A stretch of 35,692 bases of DNA from DASQHM01 sp035632095 (GCA_035632095.1 DASQHM010000217.1:1-35692); one strand, 5' to 3'; shown: positions 23,089 through 30,987, counted from the stretch's first letter. Notes: generated by a model from the sequence alone, not told the origin. Translations and numbers: made by a program.

Positions 23089-24597
23089 TTAGAGGTCGTG
23101 ACCCGAATAGGAGCAATTGAACGATTTGTTGCAAAGCGGGAAGTCGGCGACGATGTTGCCTTCGATCGCCGCTTCGAGCAGCGGCCATTGGAACCATGAC
23201 GGATCGCGCATGTGGCAACGCTCGACCGCGCCGTCGGCGCCGAGCCTCAGCCAGATCAGCACATCGCCGCGGAACCCCTCGACCAGCGCCATGCCTTCTC
23301 CGGCGCGCCGGGGAAGCTCGATGCTGACCGGACCGGCCGGCATGCGCTCGAGAATCTGTCGGGCGAGCGACAAACTCTGTTCCACTTCGCGTATGCGCAC
23401 CCAGACGCGCGCGTTGACGTCCCCTTGGTCGAGCACCGGCACTTCGAACCGCAACTCGTCATAGGGCGGATAGCCGGGTGCGCGCCTGGCATCGAACGTC
23501 CGGCCTGAAGCCCGGCCGACATACCCGCCGGCGGCGAACTGGCGGGCCAATTCCGGCTTCAGGATTCCGGTGCCGACGGTGCGGTCCTGGAGCGAGGCCG
23601 TGTTGTCGTAAAGCTCGATCAATGCCGGGAAGCGCCGGGCGATTTCGTAGAGCAGCGCGCTAAGCGTTTCGTGGTTGCCGCGATCGATGTCGCGGGCAAC
23701 GCCGCCCGGGCGGATGCAGTCGCGCATGAGTCGATGGCCGAAGCAGGCGTCCGAGGCGCGGAGCACGCGTTCGCGCAGGATGCCGCAATGGGTGTGCATG
23801 AGCGCGAAGGACGCATCGTTGCAGATAGCGCCGATATCGCCGAAGTGATTGGCGAGGCGTTCGAGTTCCGCCATCAGGGCGCGCAGCCAGTGGACGCGCG
23901 CGGGCACATGCACGTCGAGCGCCGCTTCGGCGGCGCGGGCAAAGGCAAGCGCGTAGGCCACCGTGCTGTCGCCGGACGTTCTGCCGGCGAGCTCGGCCGC
24001 GCGCGGCAATTCGGCGCTCGCCATCAGCCGCTCTATGCCTTTATGAACGTACCCGAGACGCTGTTCCAGCCGGGCAATGGTTTCGCCGTTGGCGGTAAAG
24101 CGGAAATGCCCGGGTTCGATGATGCCGGCGTGGATCGGGCCGACGGGAATCTGGTGCAGGCTTTCGCCTTCGGCCGGCAGGAACGCGTAGCGCTCGCGGC
24201 TGACCTGAGAACCGGGGCGCGGCGCGGACGGGTGCCGCAGGTCCCATCTGCCGTGATCCAGCCACGGCCGCCGGTCCGGCGCATGCTCCGCGTCGATGTC
24301 CCACAGATCGCGAATGGCGCGCTCGAGCCGCAACGCCGGCGGATGCGCGGCGCTGACGGAAGGAAAGCGCCGTTCGGGGCATGGCAGGCTGAATACGGCG
24401 ATGCCGCCTTGCGGCTGTTCGAGCAGCGCCATGTGCACGGTGTTTGCCTCCGCCCAGAGGCCGAGCAACGCCAACTTGCCGTCCGACTGGCTGTGCGCCG
24501 CCGCCTGCCATTGTTCGGGTCCGACGATCATGCGCGGCCATGGGCGATGTCCCTCGACATGCGGTCCCGCAGCCATGAATTCGGTATGGCCCGGCAT
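23089..24597 (-). CDS. hyfG: Hydrogenase-4-like large subunit lacking NiFe ligands (NuoC-NuoD/HyfG family)
   Basis: The 502-residue protein has the HycE/HyfG layout: an N-terminal NuoC-like domain (about 1-115) fused to a NuoD-like large-subunit domain. The latter begins with IPVGPIHAGIIEPGHFRF, containing His156 in the GPxH loop shared with NuoD, followed by LGYVHKGIERLM. Where [NiFe] enzymes have RxCGxC, this protein has R206-T-S208-G-D-S211, so both first-pair ligands are Ser. The C-terminal DPCxxC motif is also absent: the end reads DFPLCNKSFNCSYSGHDL, with cysteines at 489 and 495 in an unrelated spacing. A nickel-iron site is therefore not expected. This is the pattern described for Ehr (energy-converting hydrogenase-related) complexes. 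The gene lies between hyfF and hyfI. The substrate oxidised or reduced is unknown. Confidence 0.88.
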   Translation of the reverse strand: MPGHTEFMAAGPHVEGHRPWPRMIVGPEQWQAAAHSQSDGKLALLGLWAEANTVHMALLEQPQGGIAVFSLPCPERRFPSVSAAHPPALRLERAIRDLWDIDAEHAPDRRPWLDHGRWDLRHPSAPRPGSQVSRERYAFLPAEGESLHQIPVGPIHAGIIEPGHFRFTANGETIARLEQRLGYVHKGIERLMASAELPRAAELAGRTSGDSTVAYALAFARAAEAALDVHVPARVHWLRALMAELERLANHFGDIGAICNDASFALMHTHCGILRERVLRASDACFGHRLMRDCIRPGGVARDIDRGNHETLSALLYEIARRFPALIELYDNTASLQDRTVGTGILKPELARQFAAGGYVGRASGRTFDARRAPGYPPYDELRFEVPVLDQGDVNARVWVRIREVEQSLSLARQILERMPAGPVSIELPRRAGEGMALVEGFRGDVLIWLRLGADGAVERCHMRDPSWFQWPLLEAAIEGNIVADFPLCNKSFNCSYSGHDL

Positions 24598-24606
24598 GTT
24601 CGCCCG

Positions 24607-26058
24607 CTATCCGAGAAGGCTGGCCACGTGGCGGAACCATGCCACGAGCGGCGGCGGCAGATAGAGCCCGGCCGCGAGCACCAAGGCGAAATGGGCGAGC
24701 ATGGGCGCGTAGGACGCCTCGGAGCGGGCAGTGCTGCCGGCCGGTTCGCCGAAGGCCATCCCGTTCAGGCGCAGAAGCAGGGCGCCGAACGCGACGACCA
24801 GGCCGAAGACGAGCGGGACCGCGAGCCAAGGGACGCGGGCGAAGGTCGAACTCACCATCAGGAATTCGCTGGTGAAGATGCCGAAGGGCGGCAGGCCGGC
24901 GATTGCGACGACGCCGAATACCAGCGACCAGCCGAGCCAAGGGTGCGTTTCGGTCAAGCCGCGGATGTCGGCGATTTTTTGCGTGCCCTTGATCTGCGCG
25001 ATATGGCCGACCGCGAAGAAGATGGCCGATTTGGTGAGGCTGTGCATCACCATGTGCAGCAGCCCTGCGAAATTGGCCAGCGGCCCGCCGATGCCGAAGG
25101 CGAAGGCGATGATGCCCATGTGCTCGATCGACGAATAGGCGAACATCCGCTTGATGTCCCGGCGGCGGTAGAGCATGAACGCCGCGAAAACCAGCGACGT
25201 CAGCCCCATGCTGATCATGATCGGTCCGGGCGCCAACGACGACGGATTGGCGGCGAGCAGCAACTTGAAACGCAGCACGGCATAAAGCGCCACGTTCAGC
25301 AGCAGCCCGGACAGCACCGCCGAGATCGGCGTCGGGCCTTCCGCATGCGCGTCCGGCAACCAGGCGTGCAGCGGCGCCAGACCAACCTTTGTGCCGTAGC
25401 CCAGCAGCAGGAAGATGAAGGCGACATTGAGGAGCGCCGGATCGAACCGGCTGGCGCCGGCGAGCAGCTTGGTCCACACCATGGCCTCGATGCCTTCGCC
25501 GACGACGGGACGCGCGGCAAGAAAGACCAGAATCGTGCCGAACAAGGCGAAGGCGATGCCGACACTGCCGAGGATGAAATACTTCCATGCCGCCTCGAGC
25601 GCCTCGTGGGTGCGATAGATGCCCACCATCAGCACCGTCGTCAGCGTGGCAAGCTCGATCGCCACCCACATGAGGCCGATGTTGTTGGCGATCAGCGCGA
25701 GGTTCATGGCGAACATCAGAAGCTGATACATCGCATGGTAGAAGCGCAGATTGCTCGGCGTCAGCCGGCCGTTGCCGAGCTCGTGGCCGATGTAACTGGC
25801 GCTGAACACGCTGGTCGTGAAGGCGACGAAGGCGGTCAAGACGATGAAGACGTTGTTCAGGTCATCGACAAGAAAATAGGTCCCGGGCTGCGGCCGCTCG
25901 ACGATGAACAACGAAAGCGCGGAAAGCAGCGTCGCGAATGTGGCCGCGACATTGATGCGCGCCGTCAGCCGGTAGCCGGGCAACACCGCCAGCACCGCGG
26001 CCGCAACGAGCGGCACGAGCAGGATCGCGACGACGGAGTCCATTGCGGTCAGGTTCAC
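24607..26058 (-). CDS. hyfF: Hydrogenase-4-like antiporter-type membrane subunit, HyfF family
   Basis: The 483-residue membrane protein has about 13-14 hydrophobic segments and belongs to the MrpA/D-NuoL/M/N family; E. coli HyfF is somewhat longer. The GTG start at 26058 overlaps the hyfE stop by four bases; an ATG at 26043 is an alternative. Ion-pathway residues are kept: Glu135 in MWVAIELATL, Lys224 in LGYGTKVGLAPLHAWLPDAHAEGP, and the His/Lys of HMVMHSLTKSAIFF. The motif LKRMFAYSSIEHMG appears here as IKRMFAYSSIEHMG. It should form one of the proton or sodium channels of the complex. It has no long lateral helix like NuoL. Confidence 0.9.
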   Translation of the reverse strand: MNLTAMDSVVAILLVPLVAAAVLAVLPGYRLTARINVAATFATLLSALSLFIVERPQPGTYFLVDDLNNVFIVLTAFVAFTTSVFSASYIGHELGNGRLTPSNLRFYHAMYQLLMFAMNLALIANNIGLMWVAIELATLTTVLMVGIYRTHEALEAAWKYFILGSVGIAFALFGTILVFLAARPVVGEGIEAMVWTKLLAGASRFDPALLNVAFIFLLLGYGTKVGLAPLHAWLPDAHAEGPTPISAVLSGLLLNVALYAVLRFKLLLAANPSSLAPGPIMISMGLTSLVFAAFMLYRRRDIKRMFAYSSIEHMGIIAFAFGIGGPLANFAGLLHMVMHSLTKSAIFFAVGHIAQIKGTQKIADIRGLTETHPWLGWSLVFGVVAIAGLPPFGIFTSEFLMVSSTFARVPWLAVPLVFGLVVAFGALLLRLNGMAFGEPAGSTARSEASYAPMLAHFALVLAAGLYLPPPLVAWFRHVASLLG

Positions 26059-26717
26059 GATCGCTCTCCCCGAAAGCGATCAAGCGCCTGGACGTCGACC
26101 GTGTCGAAGCGCTCGCGTATGCGAAACAGGAAGATCCCAATGACGATGAAGGCGATCAGGATCGAAAAGGCGACGCTGATCTCGACCACGAGCGGCATGC
26201 CCTTGGCGCCCGTGGCGGCCAGCACGAGGCCATTTTCCAGCGACATGAAGCCGACGACCTGGCTTACCGCGTTGCGCCGCGTCACCATCATCAGCAGCCC
26301 GAGCAGCACGACGGACAGCGAGAAGGCCAGATCCTCGCGCGTCAGCGGATCCGCCTCGGCGGTCACGCGCAGCATCACCACCATCGACAGGGCCACAAGC
26401 CCCATGCCCGCCAGCATGGTCAGGCCGACGCCGCCCACGGTCTCGATTTCGCGATGAATGCCGAGCTTGACGATCATCCGGTGCAGCACGACCGGAATGA
26501 GGATCGCCTTGAAGATCAGCGCGATCGCCGCCGGAATGTAGAGATGCGGCGAGTCCTGGATGTAGGCCTGCCATGCCACCGATAGCGCCAGCACCAGCGC
26601 ATGGAGGGCAAAGACGTTGAGGAGCGCGTAAAGCCGGTCTTGATAGAGCTGAAGGAAGCTGACCAGCACCAGGGAGCCGGCGAAGACATGGGCAATGTCG
26701 AAGGTGAGGCCGTGCAT
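26055..26717 (-). CDS. hyfE: Hydrogenase-4-like small membrane subunit, HyfE family
   Basis: The 220-residue membrane protein has about seven hydrophobic segments and matches HyfE in length and layout. HyfE combines a short N-terminal extension with a NuoK-like domain: FSLSVVLLGLLMMVTRRNAVSQVVGFMSLENGLVLAATGAKGMPLVVEISVAF includes the NuoK-type Glu in MSLENGL. The ATG at 26717 directly follows the hyfC stop with no intervening base, and its own stop overlaps the hyfF start, so translation is continuous along the operon. It would sit between the HyfC-like subunit and the antiporter-like subunits in the membrane arm. No redox cofactor is expected. Confidence 0.85.
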   Translation of the reverse strand: MHGLTFDIAHVFAGSLVLVSFLQLYQDRLYALLNVFALHALVLALSVAWQAYIQDSPHLYIPAAIALIFKAILIPVVLHRMIVKLGIHREIETVGGVGLTMLAGMGLVALSMVVMLRVTAEADPLTREDLAFSLSVVLLGLLMMVTRRNAVSQVVGFMSLENGLVLAATGAKGMPLVVEISVAFSILIAFIVIGIFLFRIRERFDTVDVQALDRFRGERS

Positions 26718-27674
26718 CTACAGGCTCCGCGACACGAACAGCAGCAGCGTGCCGAGCAGGGCGAGCATGAGCGCGGCGCCGACGAAATTGGGCACGCGAA
26801 AAACCCGCATCTTCGCAATCGCGGTCTCGAACACGGCAAGCAGGGCGCCGTAGGCGGCCAGCTTGACCAGATACGTGACCAGTCCGACCGCGTATTGCCG
26901 TGCGCCGGCATCGGAAGCCGCAAGACCCCAGGGCGCGAAGATGCAGCCGATGAGCGACACATAGAGCAGCAGCTTGAGCGACGCCGCGAGTTCGATCATG
27001 GCGAGGTGCCGGCCGGAATACTCCAGCACCATCGCCTCGTGAACCATGGTGAGTTCGAGATGGGTCGCCGGATTGTCGACCGGAATGCGGGCGTTCTCCG
27101 TGATTGCCACGATGATCAGCGCGATCAGGGCCAAGCCCAGCGAAACGCGCAAGCCCACTTCCGGCGACGCCATGTAGGCGGAGACCACCGACAGCTGCGT
27201 CGAGCCGGCAACCAGGGCGAGGGTGAAGATGATGAGCAGCATGGCCGGCTCGGCGAAGGACGCGAACATCACCTCGCGGCTCGAGCCGATGCCGCCGAAG
27301 CTGGTGCCGACGTCCATTCCTGCCAGGGCCAGAAAGAAGCGCGCGCTGCCGAGCAAAGCAATGATCGCGATCAGGTCAGCGGTCCAACTGAACAGAAGGC
27401 CGGTGGCGAAGGTCGGGATCAGCGCGGCGGCGACCCAGGTCGCGGCGAAGATCATGTAAGGCGCCACACGGAACAGCCAGGACGCGTTCTCCGCCAGCAC
27501 GACTTCCTTGCGCAGGAGCCGCAGCAGGTCGCGATAGGGTTGGATCACAGACGGTCCCCGCCGGCGCAGTAGCCGCGCCTTCACCTTCCGCACCAATCCA
27601 GTGAGCAGCGGCGCCAGCGCCAGCACCAGCACCATTTGCGCGCCTTGCGCCGCCAGCTGGTAGATCAGCCCCAT
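26718..27674 (-). CDS. hyfC: Hydrogenase-4-like membrane subunit, NuoH/HyfC family
   Basis: The 318-residue protein starts at ATG 27674; the frame is open farther upstream, but that is a shadow of hyfB. It has about eight hydrophobic segments and the NuoH/HyfC features GLVRKVKARLLRRRGPSVIQPYRDLLRLLRKE near the N terminus, DVGTSFGGIGSSREVMFASFAEPAMLL, and ENARIPVDNPATHLELTMVHEAMVLEYSGRHLAMIE with its acidic cluster. In complex I this subunit forms the quinone chamber entrance and links the peripheral arm to the antiporter subunits. Because the large subunit has lost its nickel site but keeps the GPxH loop, a quinone- or other small-molecule reaction at this interface is an open possibility. 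It overlaps hyfB by ten bases. Confidence 0.9.
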   Translation of the reverse strand: MGLIYQLAAQGAQMVLVLALAPLLTGLVRKVKARLLRRRGPSVIQPYRDLLRLLRKEVVLAENASWLFRVAPYMIFAATWVAAALIPTFATGLLFSWTADLIAIIALLGSARFFLALAGMDVGTSFGGIGSSREVMFASFAEPAMLLIIFTLALVAGSTQLSVVSAYMASPEVGLRVSLGLALIALIIVAITENARIPVDNPATHLELTMVHEAMVLEYSGRHLAMIELAASLKLLLYVSLIGCIFAPWGLAASDAGARQYAVGLVTYLVKLAAYGALLAVFETAIAKMRVFRVPNFVGAALMLALLGTLLLFVSRSL

Positions 27675-29683
27675 AGCGCGATCACCAAGAGCAGCAGCAC
27701 GAGAACCAAGAACACCAGCGTGAGGTAGCGCCGGATGGTCAGGAACTGCAGGTGATTGAGCCGCCCGGCGGCGAAGTCGACGATGCCCGCGACCGGCGCA
27801 TACATGGCCTCCCACACCAGATCCGTCAGCGTCGCCTCGAAGCGTGCCGGCCTTACGTCGCCGGGCGGCGGCATGAACACGTGCTCGCGCGCCCGAAATG
27901 CGTATGAGCCGAAGACGCGGCGGATCGGTTGCGCGAAGCTGCCGGCGGTATATTGGGTCAGCGGACTCGCATCCGGAAAGCCGCAGTCCCACGCGGGTCC
28001 CCGCCGCAGCGCATGGCTGGCGAGACGATGGATCGCGAAGACGGCCACGAGCGTCGAGGCCGAAATGAACAGGAATACCAGCAGGCCGTTATACGAGCTG
28101 CGGCCTTCCGTGATCGGCACGATCGATAGCCACGGCAACGTCGCTTGCACCGGCATGCGGCCGCCGATGAGTTCCGTCGCGGCAGGGGACAGTGCGTCGA
28201 TAAAAAAGCCCGGCAGGATGCCGATGAGAAGGCAAAGCGCGGCGAAAACGTACATTGCCGCGAGGGAGAAGGAATCGGCCTCCCGGGCGCGCTCGGCGGC
28301 GACGGTGCGCGGCCGGCCGAGGAAGGTCACGCCGAAGGCCTTCACGAAACAAGCCGCCGCAAGCGCCGCCGAGAGGGCGAGCAAGCCGCCGACGCCCGGC
28401 ACAAGGAACTTCAAGCCCCATGACGGCAGTTGCGGACTGAGCAGGATCGCTTGGAACACCAGCCATTCCGAGACAAAGCCGTTGAATGGCGGGAGGGCCG
28501 AAATGGCGATGCAGCCGACCAGGAACGCGAGCGCCGTCTTCGGCATGCGGTGGATGAGCCCGCCAAGATGTTCCATGTCCCGCTCGCCCGTGCTTGTGAG
28601 TACGGCGCCCGCGCCGAAGAAGAGCAGGCTCTTGAAGACCGAATGATTGAGGACATGCAGGAGCGCCGCGGTAAGCGCCAACGCCGCCGCCGCCGGCATG
28701 GAATAAGACTGGAAGGCGAGGGCGAGGCCGAGGCCGATGAAGATGATGCCGATGTTCTCGACCGTGTGATAGGCAAGCAGCCGCTTCAGATCGTGTTGCA
28801 TCAGCGCATAGAGCACGCCCATGACCGCCGTGATGCCGGCCAGCGCCAGCACGATGATGCTCCACCACCAGGGCGGCGGACCCAGAAGGTCGAACACGAT
28901 GCGGATGAACCCGTAGACGGCGACCTTGGTCATGACGCCGCTCATCAGCGCCGAGACATGGCTCGGCGCTGCGGGATGCGCCAGCGGCAGCCAGACATGC
29001 AGCGGCACCAACCCGGCCTTCGATCCGGCGCCGAGCAGCGCCAGGATCAGAACCGCCGCGGCCACGTATGCCGAAGGGTGGGCCGCGCGAATGGCGGCGA
29101 ACGCGTAATTGCCGTCCGGCCCGGCAAGCAGGCCATAGGCCAGAAGCAGCGCGAGCGAGCCGAAGCTCGCCATCACGAGATACACATACGCCGCATATCT
29201 GTTGTCGCGCACGCGATGATGCGCCATGACCAGGGCCCACGAGGCGAGCGACATGAGCTCCCACGAGAACAGGAACGTGAGCGCATCGTCGGCAAGGACC
29301 ACCAGGTTCATTCCGGCGAGGAACGCCGGGAAGAATGGCAGCACGCGATGGGGCGCGGTCTCGTGGCTGCCGTAGCCGAGGCCGTAGAGACTGGCCATGG
29401 CGCCGCCGAGGTTCACCACAACCAGGAAAAACGCCGAGAGTGCGTCGATACGAAAATGCGCGCCGAGCCATGGCAGGCCGAGCGGCAGGGTCAAATCGGG
29501 CACTGCCTGGGTTGCGCCATTGATGAGTTGCGACAACGCCGCAACGGTCGCAACGGAAGAAATGATCAAGCTCGCGCCATACACGGTCCTGTGCGGCGCC
29601 CGGATGCTGCCGATGGCAATGGCAAGGATGCCACTGCCGAACAGGCCGGCGACGCACCACAGTGTCGCGACAAGCGGCGTCAC
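27665..29683 (-). CDS. hyfB: Hydrogenase-4-like antiporter-type membrane subunit, HyfB family
   Basis: The 672-residue protein has about 15-16 hydrophobic segments and is the larger antiporter-like subunit, equal in length to E. coli HyfB. Ion-pathway residues are present: Glu142 in FSWELMSLASWALV, Lys222 in GAGSKAGLVPLHVWLPLAHPAAPSHVSALMSG, Lys253 in MTKVAVYG, and the HSVFKSLLFFGAGAV segment. The C-terminal 110 residues contain GPAWDCGFPDASPLTQYTAGSFAQPIRRVFG, a conserved feature of HyfB/HycC-type proteins, and end in a final membrane helix. The GTG start at 29683 overlaps the stop of the XRE regulator gene by four bases, so expression is tied to that gene. No second promoter was seen between them. 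Confidence 0.92.
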   Translation of the reverse strand: MTPLVATLWCVAGLFGSGILAIAIGSIRAPHRTVYGASLIISSVATVAALSQLINGATQAVPDLTLPLGLPWLGAHFRIDALSAFFLVVVNLGGAMASLYGLGYGSHETAPHRVLPFFPAFLAGMNLVVLADDALTFLFSWELMSLASWALVMAHHRVRDNRYAAYVYLVMASFGSLALLLAYGLLAGPDGNYAFAAIRAAHPSAYVAAAVLILALLGAGSKAGLVPLHVWLPLAHPAAPSHVSALMSGVMTKVAVYGFIRIVFDLLGPPPWWWSIIVLALAGITAVMGVLYALMQHDLKRLLAYHTVENIGIIFIGLGLALAFQSYSMPAAAALALTAALLHVLNHSVFKSLLFFGAGAVLTSTGERDMEHLGGLIHRMPKTALAFLVGCIAISALPPFNGFVSEWLVFQAILLSPQLPSWGLKFLVPGVGGLLALSAALAAACFVKAFGVTFLGRPRTVAAERAREADSFSLAAMYVFAALCLLIGILPGFFIDALSPAATELIGGRMPVQATLPWLSIVPITEGRSSYNGLLVFLFISASTLVAVFAIHRLASHALRRGPAWDCGFPDASPLTQYTAGSFAQPIRRVFGSYAFRAREHVFMPPPGDVRPARFEATLTDLVWEAMYAPVAGIVDFAAGRLNHLQFLTIRRYLTLVFLVLVLLLLVIALWG

Positions 29684-29985
29684 GTCTGCGTCCTCAATTT
29701 TTCCCGCTGCGACAAGTCGCGCGGCGTGGTGCCGGCGGCGGCCGATTTCAGCCGCACGCCGCGGCCGCCGGCCGCGCTGGTCGCACCCTCGCCGATCAAC
29801 TCGATCCCGGCGGCGTCAAGGGCGGCGACAAGCTTCATCAAAGAGTCGACGTTGCCGCGGATGACCCCGTCGCTTGCCTCCATGCGCTGAATGGTCTGGT
29901 GGGACAGGTCCGCCAGCTCGGCCAGTTGGCGCTGGTCCAGGCCGAGCAGGGCGCGCGATGCCCTTAGTTGGGCGGCCGTAATCAT
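29680..29985 (-). CDS. XRE-family DNA-binding regulator, first gene of the hyf-like operon
   Basis: From the ATG at 29985 the protein has 101 residues; the open frame to 30054 covers the promoter. Residues about 3-60 form a helix-turn-helix of the lambda-repressor type: MITAAQLRASRALLGLDQRQLAELADLSHQTIQRMEASDG, followed by SLMKLVAALDAAGIELIG, the usual short tail of small XRE proteins. The last 30 residues are polar and probably disordered. The stop overlaps the hyfB start, which couples the regulator to the complex. The short length, lack of a sensor domain and operator-like repeats over its own promoter suggest an autoregulatory repressor. No toxin partner is adjacent, so a toxin-antitoxin role is unlikely. 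Confidence 0.85.
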   Translation of the reverse strand: MITAAQLRASRALLGLDQRQLAELADLSHQTIQRMEASDGVIRGNVDSLMKLVAALDAAGIELIGEGATSAAGGRGVRLKSAAAGTTPRDLSQREKLRTQT

Positions 29986-30032
29986 GAGAAAGCGGCGTTT
30001 TGGGTCAATCAAGTATGATATGTAAACAATGC

Positions 30033-30071
30033 AATATCGTAAGTCATATCTCAAGTATCAATTACGATATT
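30033..30071 (-). promoter_or_regulatory. Candidate promoter and overlapping inverted repeat for the XRE-hyf operon
   Basis: On the minus strand TTGATA (30061-30056) and GATATT (30038-30033) are 17 bases apart. An exact 10-bp inverted repeat, AATATCGTAA (30033-30042) and TTACGATATT (30062-30071), covers the -10 box and the bases just upstream of the -35 box. Further small repeats frame it: TCAAGTAT at 30009-30016 and 30051-30058, and GATATG/CATATC at 30017-30022 and 30045-30050. The region is unusually AT-rich for this window. Repression by the XRE protein is inferred. Confidence 0.6.
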
Positions 30072-30187
30072 TTATACATCAGCGCAACGCGGTTGAGGTT
30101 GCTGACCAGGCGGCGGGGATCTTGGGGCGCGCCTTGATGGGTAGAGTGCGCTGCCGGGATTTTCCGTAAAGCCCTGAAGCCAAAAAG

Positions 30188-30251
30188 GTTCATGAAATGA
30201 ACGTGTTGTGTTCACAGGATGAACGTCGTTGACGTTCATCCTGTGAACACA
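30188..30251 (+). promoter_or_regulatory. Three GTTCA-N5-TGAAC dyads, two within a 21-bp perfect inverted repeat
   Basis: The dyad GTTCA-N5-TGAAC occurs at 30188-30202, 30210-30224 and 30234-30248, centres 22 and 24 bases apart. Independently, 30207-30227 and 30231-30251 form a perfect 21-bp inverted repeat with the loop GTT. The array ends 43 bases before the ATG of the MarR_EPS-type regulator gene. If transcribed it would make a very stable hairpin, but no T-run follows. Even spacing near two helical turns suggests operators for a dimeric regulator, most simply the protein encoded next. Confidence 0.75.
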
Positions 30252-30294
30252 GTAGCATTCGCGCCTGTAACGCGAGGAATGCCGGCGCGCCGCC

Positions 30295-30987
30295 ATGACA
30301 TCCGATCCCAGCGATTCCGCGCTTGATGATTCGGCCGGCGGCGCCGAGCGCTCCGCCATCGTGCTCGGACTGCTCAACGCGGTGCAGGCCGATAGCGCCG
30401 TCACCCAACGCAGCCTGGCGCGCGAGCTCGGCATTGCGCTCGGCATCGCCAACGCCACGCTCCGGCGCTGCGTCGACAAGGGCCTGATCAAAGTGCGCCA
30501 AGCGCCGGCCCGCCGCTACGCGTACTATCTGACACCGCGCGGCTTTGCCGAAAAAAGCCGCCTCACCGCCGAATATCTCACCGATTCTTTCCGCTTCTTC
30601 CGCGACGCACGCAGCCAGTGCGAGGCCTTGCTGGCCGGGTGCGCGGCGCGCGGCTGGCGCCGCATCGCGCTGGCGGGAGCGGGCGAATTGGCGGAAATCG
30701 TGCAGCTTTGCAGCGCCAACGCGGGCGTCCAACTGGTCGCGGTGATCGACCAGCGTCAGGCGGGGCGCACCTTCGGCGGTTTGCCGGTGGTCGGGGAACT
30801 CGCCCATGTCCCGAGCGGTGCCGTCGATGCGGTCGTCGTCACCGACCTCAAGGCACCGCAGGCGAATTTCGATGCCTTGCGCACTTCGGCGGCCGCGATC
30901 GGATTCGATATCGACCGGATACTGGCGCCGAAGCTGCTGCGGGTTTCCGTCGCGCCGCCGCCGGCGGACACGGAGACGCCAGCGTGA
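30295..30987 (+). CDS. MarR_EPS-type regulator fused to a Rossmann-like domain
   Basis: The 230-residue protein has an N-terminal winged helix (about 20-105) matching the EPS-associated MarR family: VTQRSLARELGIALGIANATLRRCVDKGLIKVRQAPARRYAYYLTPRGFAEKSRLTAEYL. Ordinary family members end soon after. This one continues with about 110 residues that look like a Rossmann fold, WRRIALAGAGELAEIVQLCSANAGVQLVAVID (glycine-rich loop 128-134), then GGLPVVGELAHVPSGAVDAVVVTD. That part resembles the nucleotide-binding domains of PglD-like and CoA-binding proteins. The protein may sense a nucleotide or nucleotide sugar and control the polysaccharide genes. Its GTGA stop overlap couples it to the NusG-like gene. 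ATG 30295 has only a distant GAGGA. Sensing is inference; the DNA-binding family is well supported. Confidence 0.8.
   Translation: MTSDPSDSALDDSAGGAERSAIVLGLLNAVQADSAVTQRSLARELGIALGIANATLRRCVDKGLIKVRQAPARRYAYYLTPRGFAEKSRLTAEYLTDSFRFFRDARSQCEALLAGCAARGWRRIALAGAGELAEIVQLCSANAGVQLVAVIDQRQAGRTFGGLPVVGELAHVPSGAVDAVVVTDLKAPQANFDALRTSAAAIGFDIDRILAPKLLRVSVAPPPADTETPA

Noticed and set aside
23671..26457. A 928-residue open frame on the plus strand across hyfG, hyfF and hyfE
   Set aside because: It is the antisense of well-conserved hyf genes, is rich in Arg, His, Gln, Glu and Asp with no recognisable domain, and reflects high GC at third positions.
22567..29683. A functional group 4 [NiFe] hydrogenase or formate hydrogenlyase
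   Set aside because: The large subunit has Ser at both first-pair Cys positions and no C-terminal CxxC; no formate dehydrogenase, ferredoxin subunit or hyp genes are present.
29680..29985. Antitoxin of a toxin-antitoxin pair
   Set aside because: There is no small toxin gene next to it; the adjacent gene in the operon is hyfB and the other neighbour is divergent.
30188..30251. LexA box or SOS operator
   Set aside because: Alphaproteobacterial LexA boxes are direct repeats GTTC-N7-GTTC; here every unit is an inverted repeat GTTC-N7-GAAC, and the neighbouring genes are not DNA-repair genes.
30207..30251. Rho-independent terminator or insertion-sequence end
   Set aside because: No T-run follows the hairpin on either strand, there is no transposase remnant or target duplication, and the shared dyad with 30188-30202 fits operators better.
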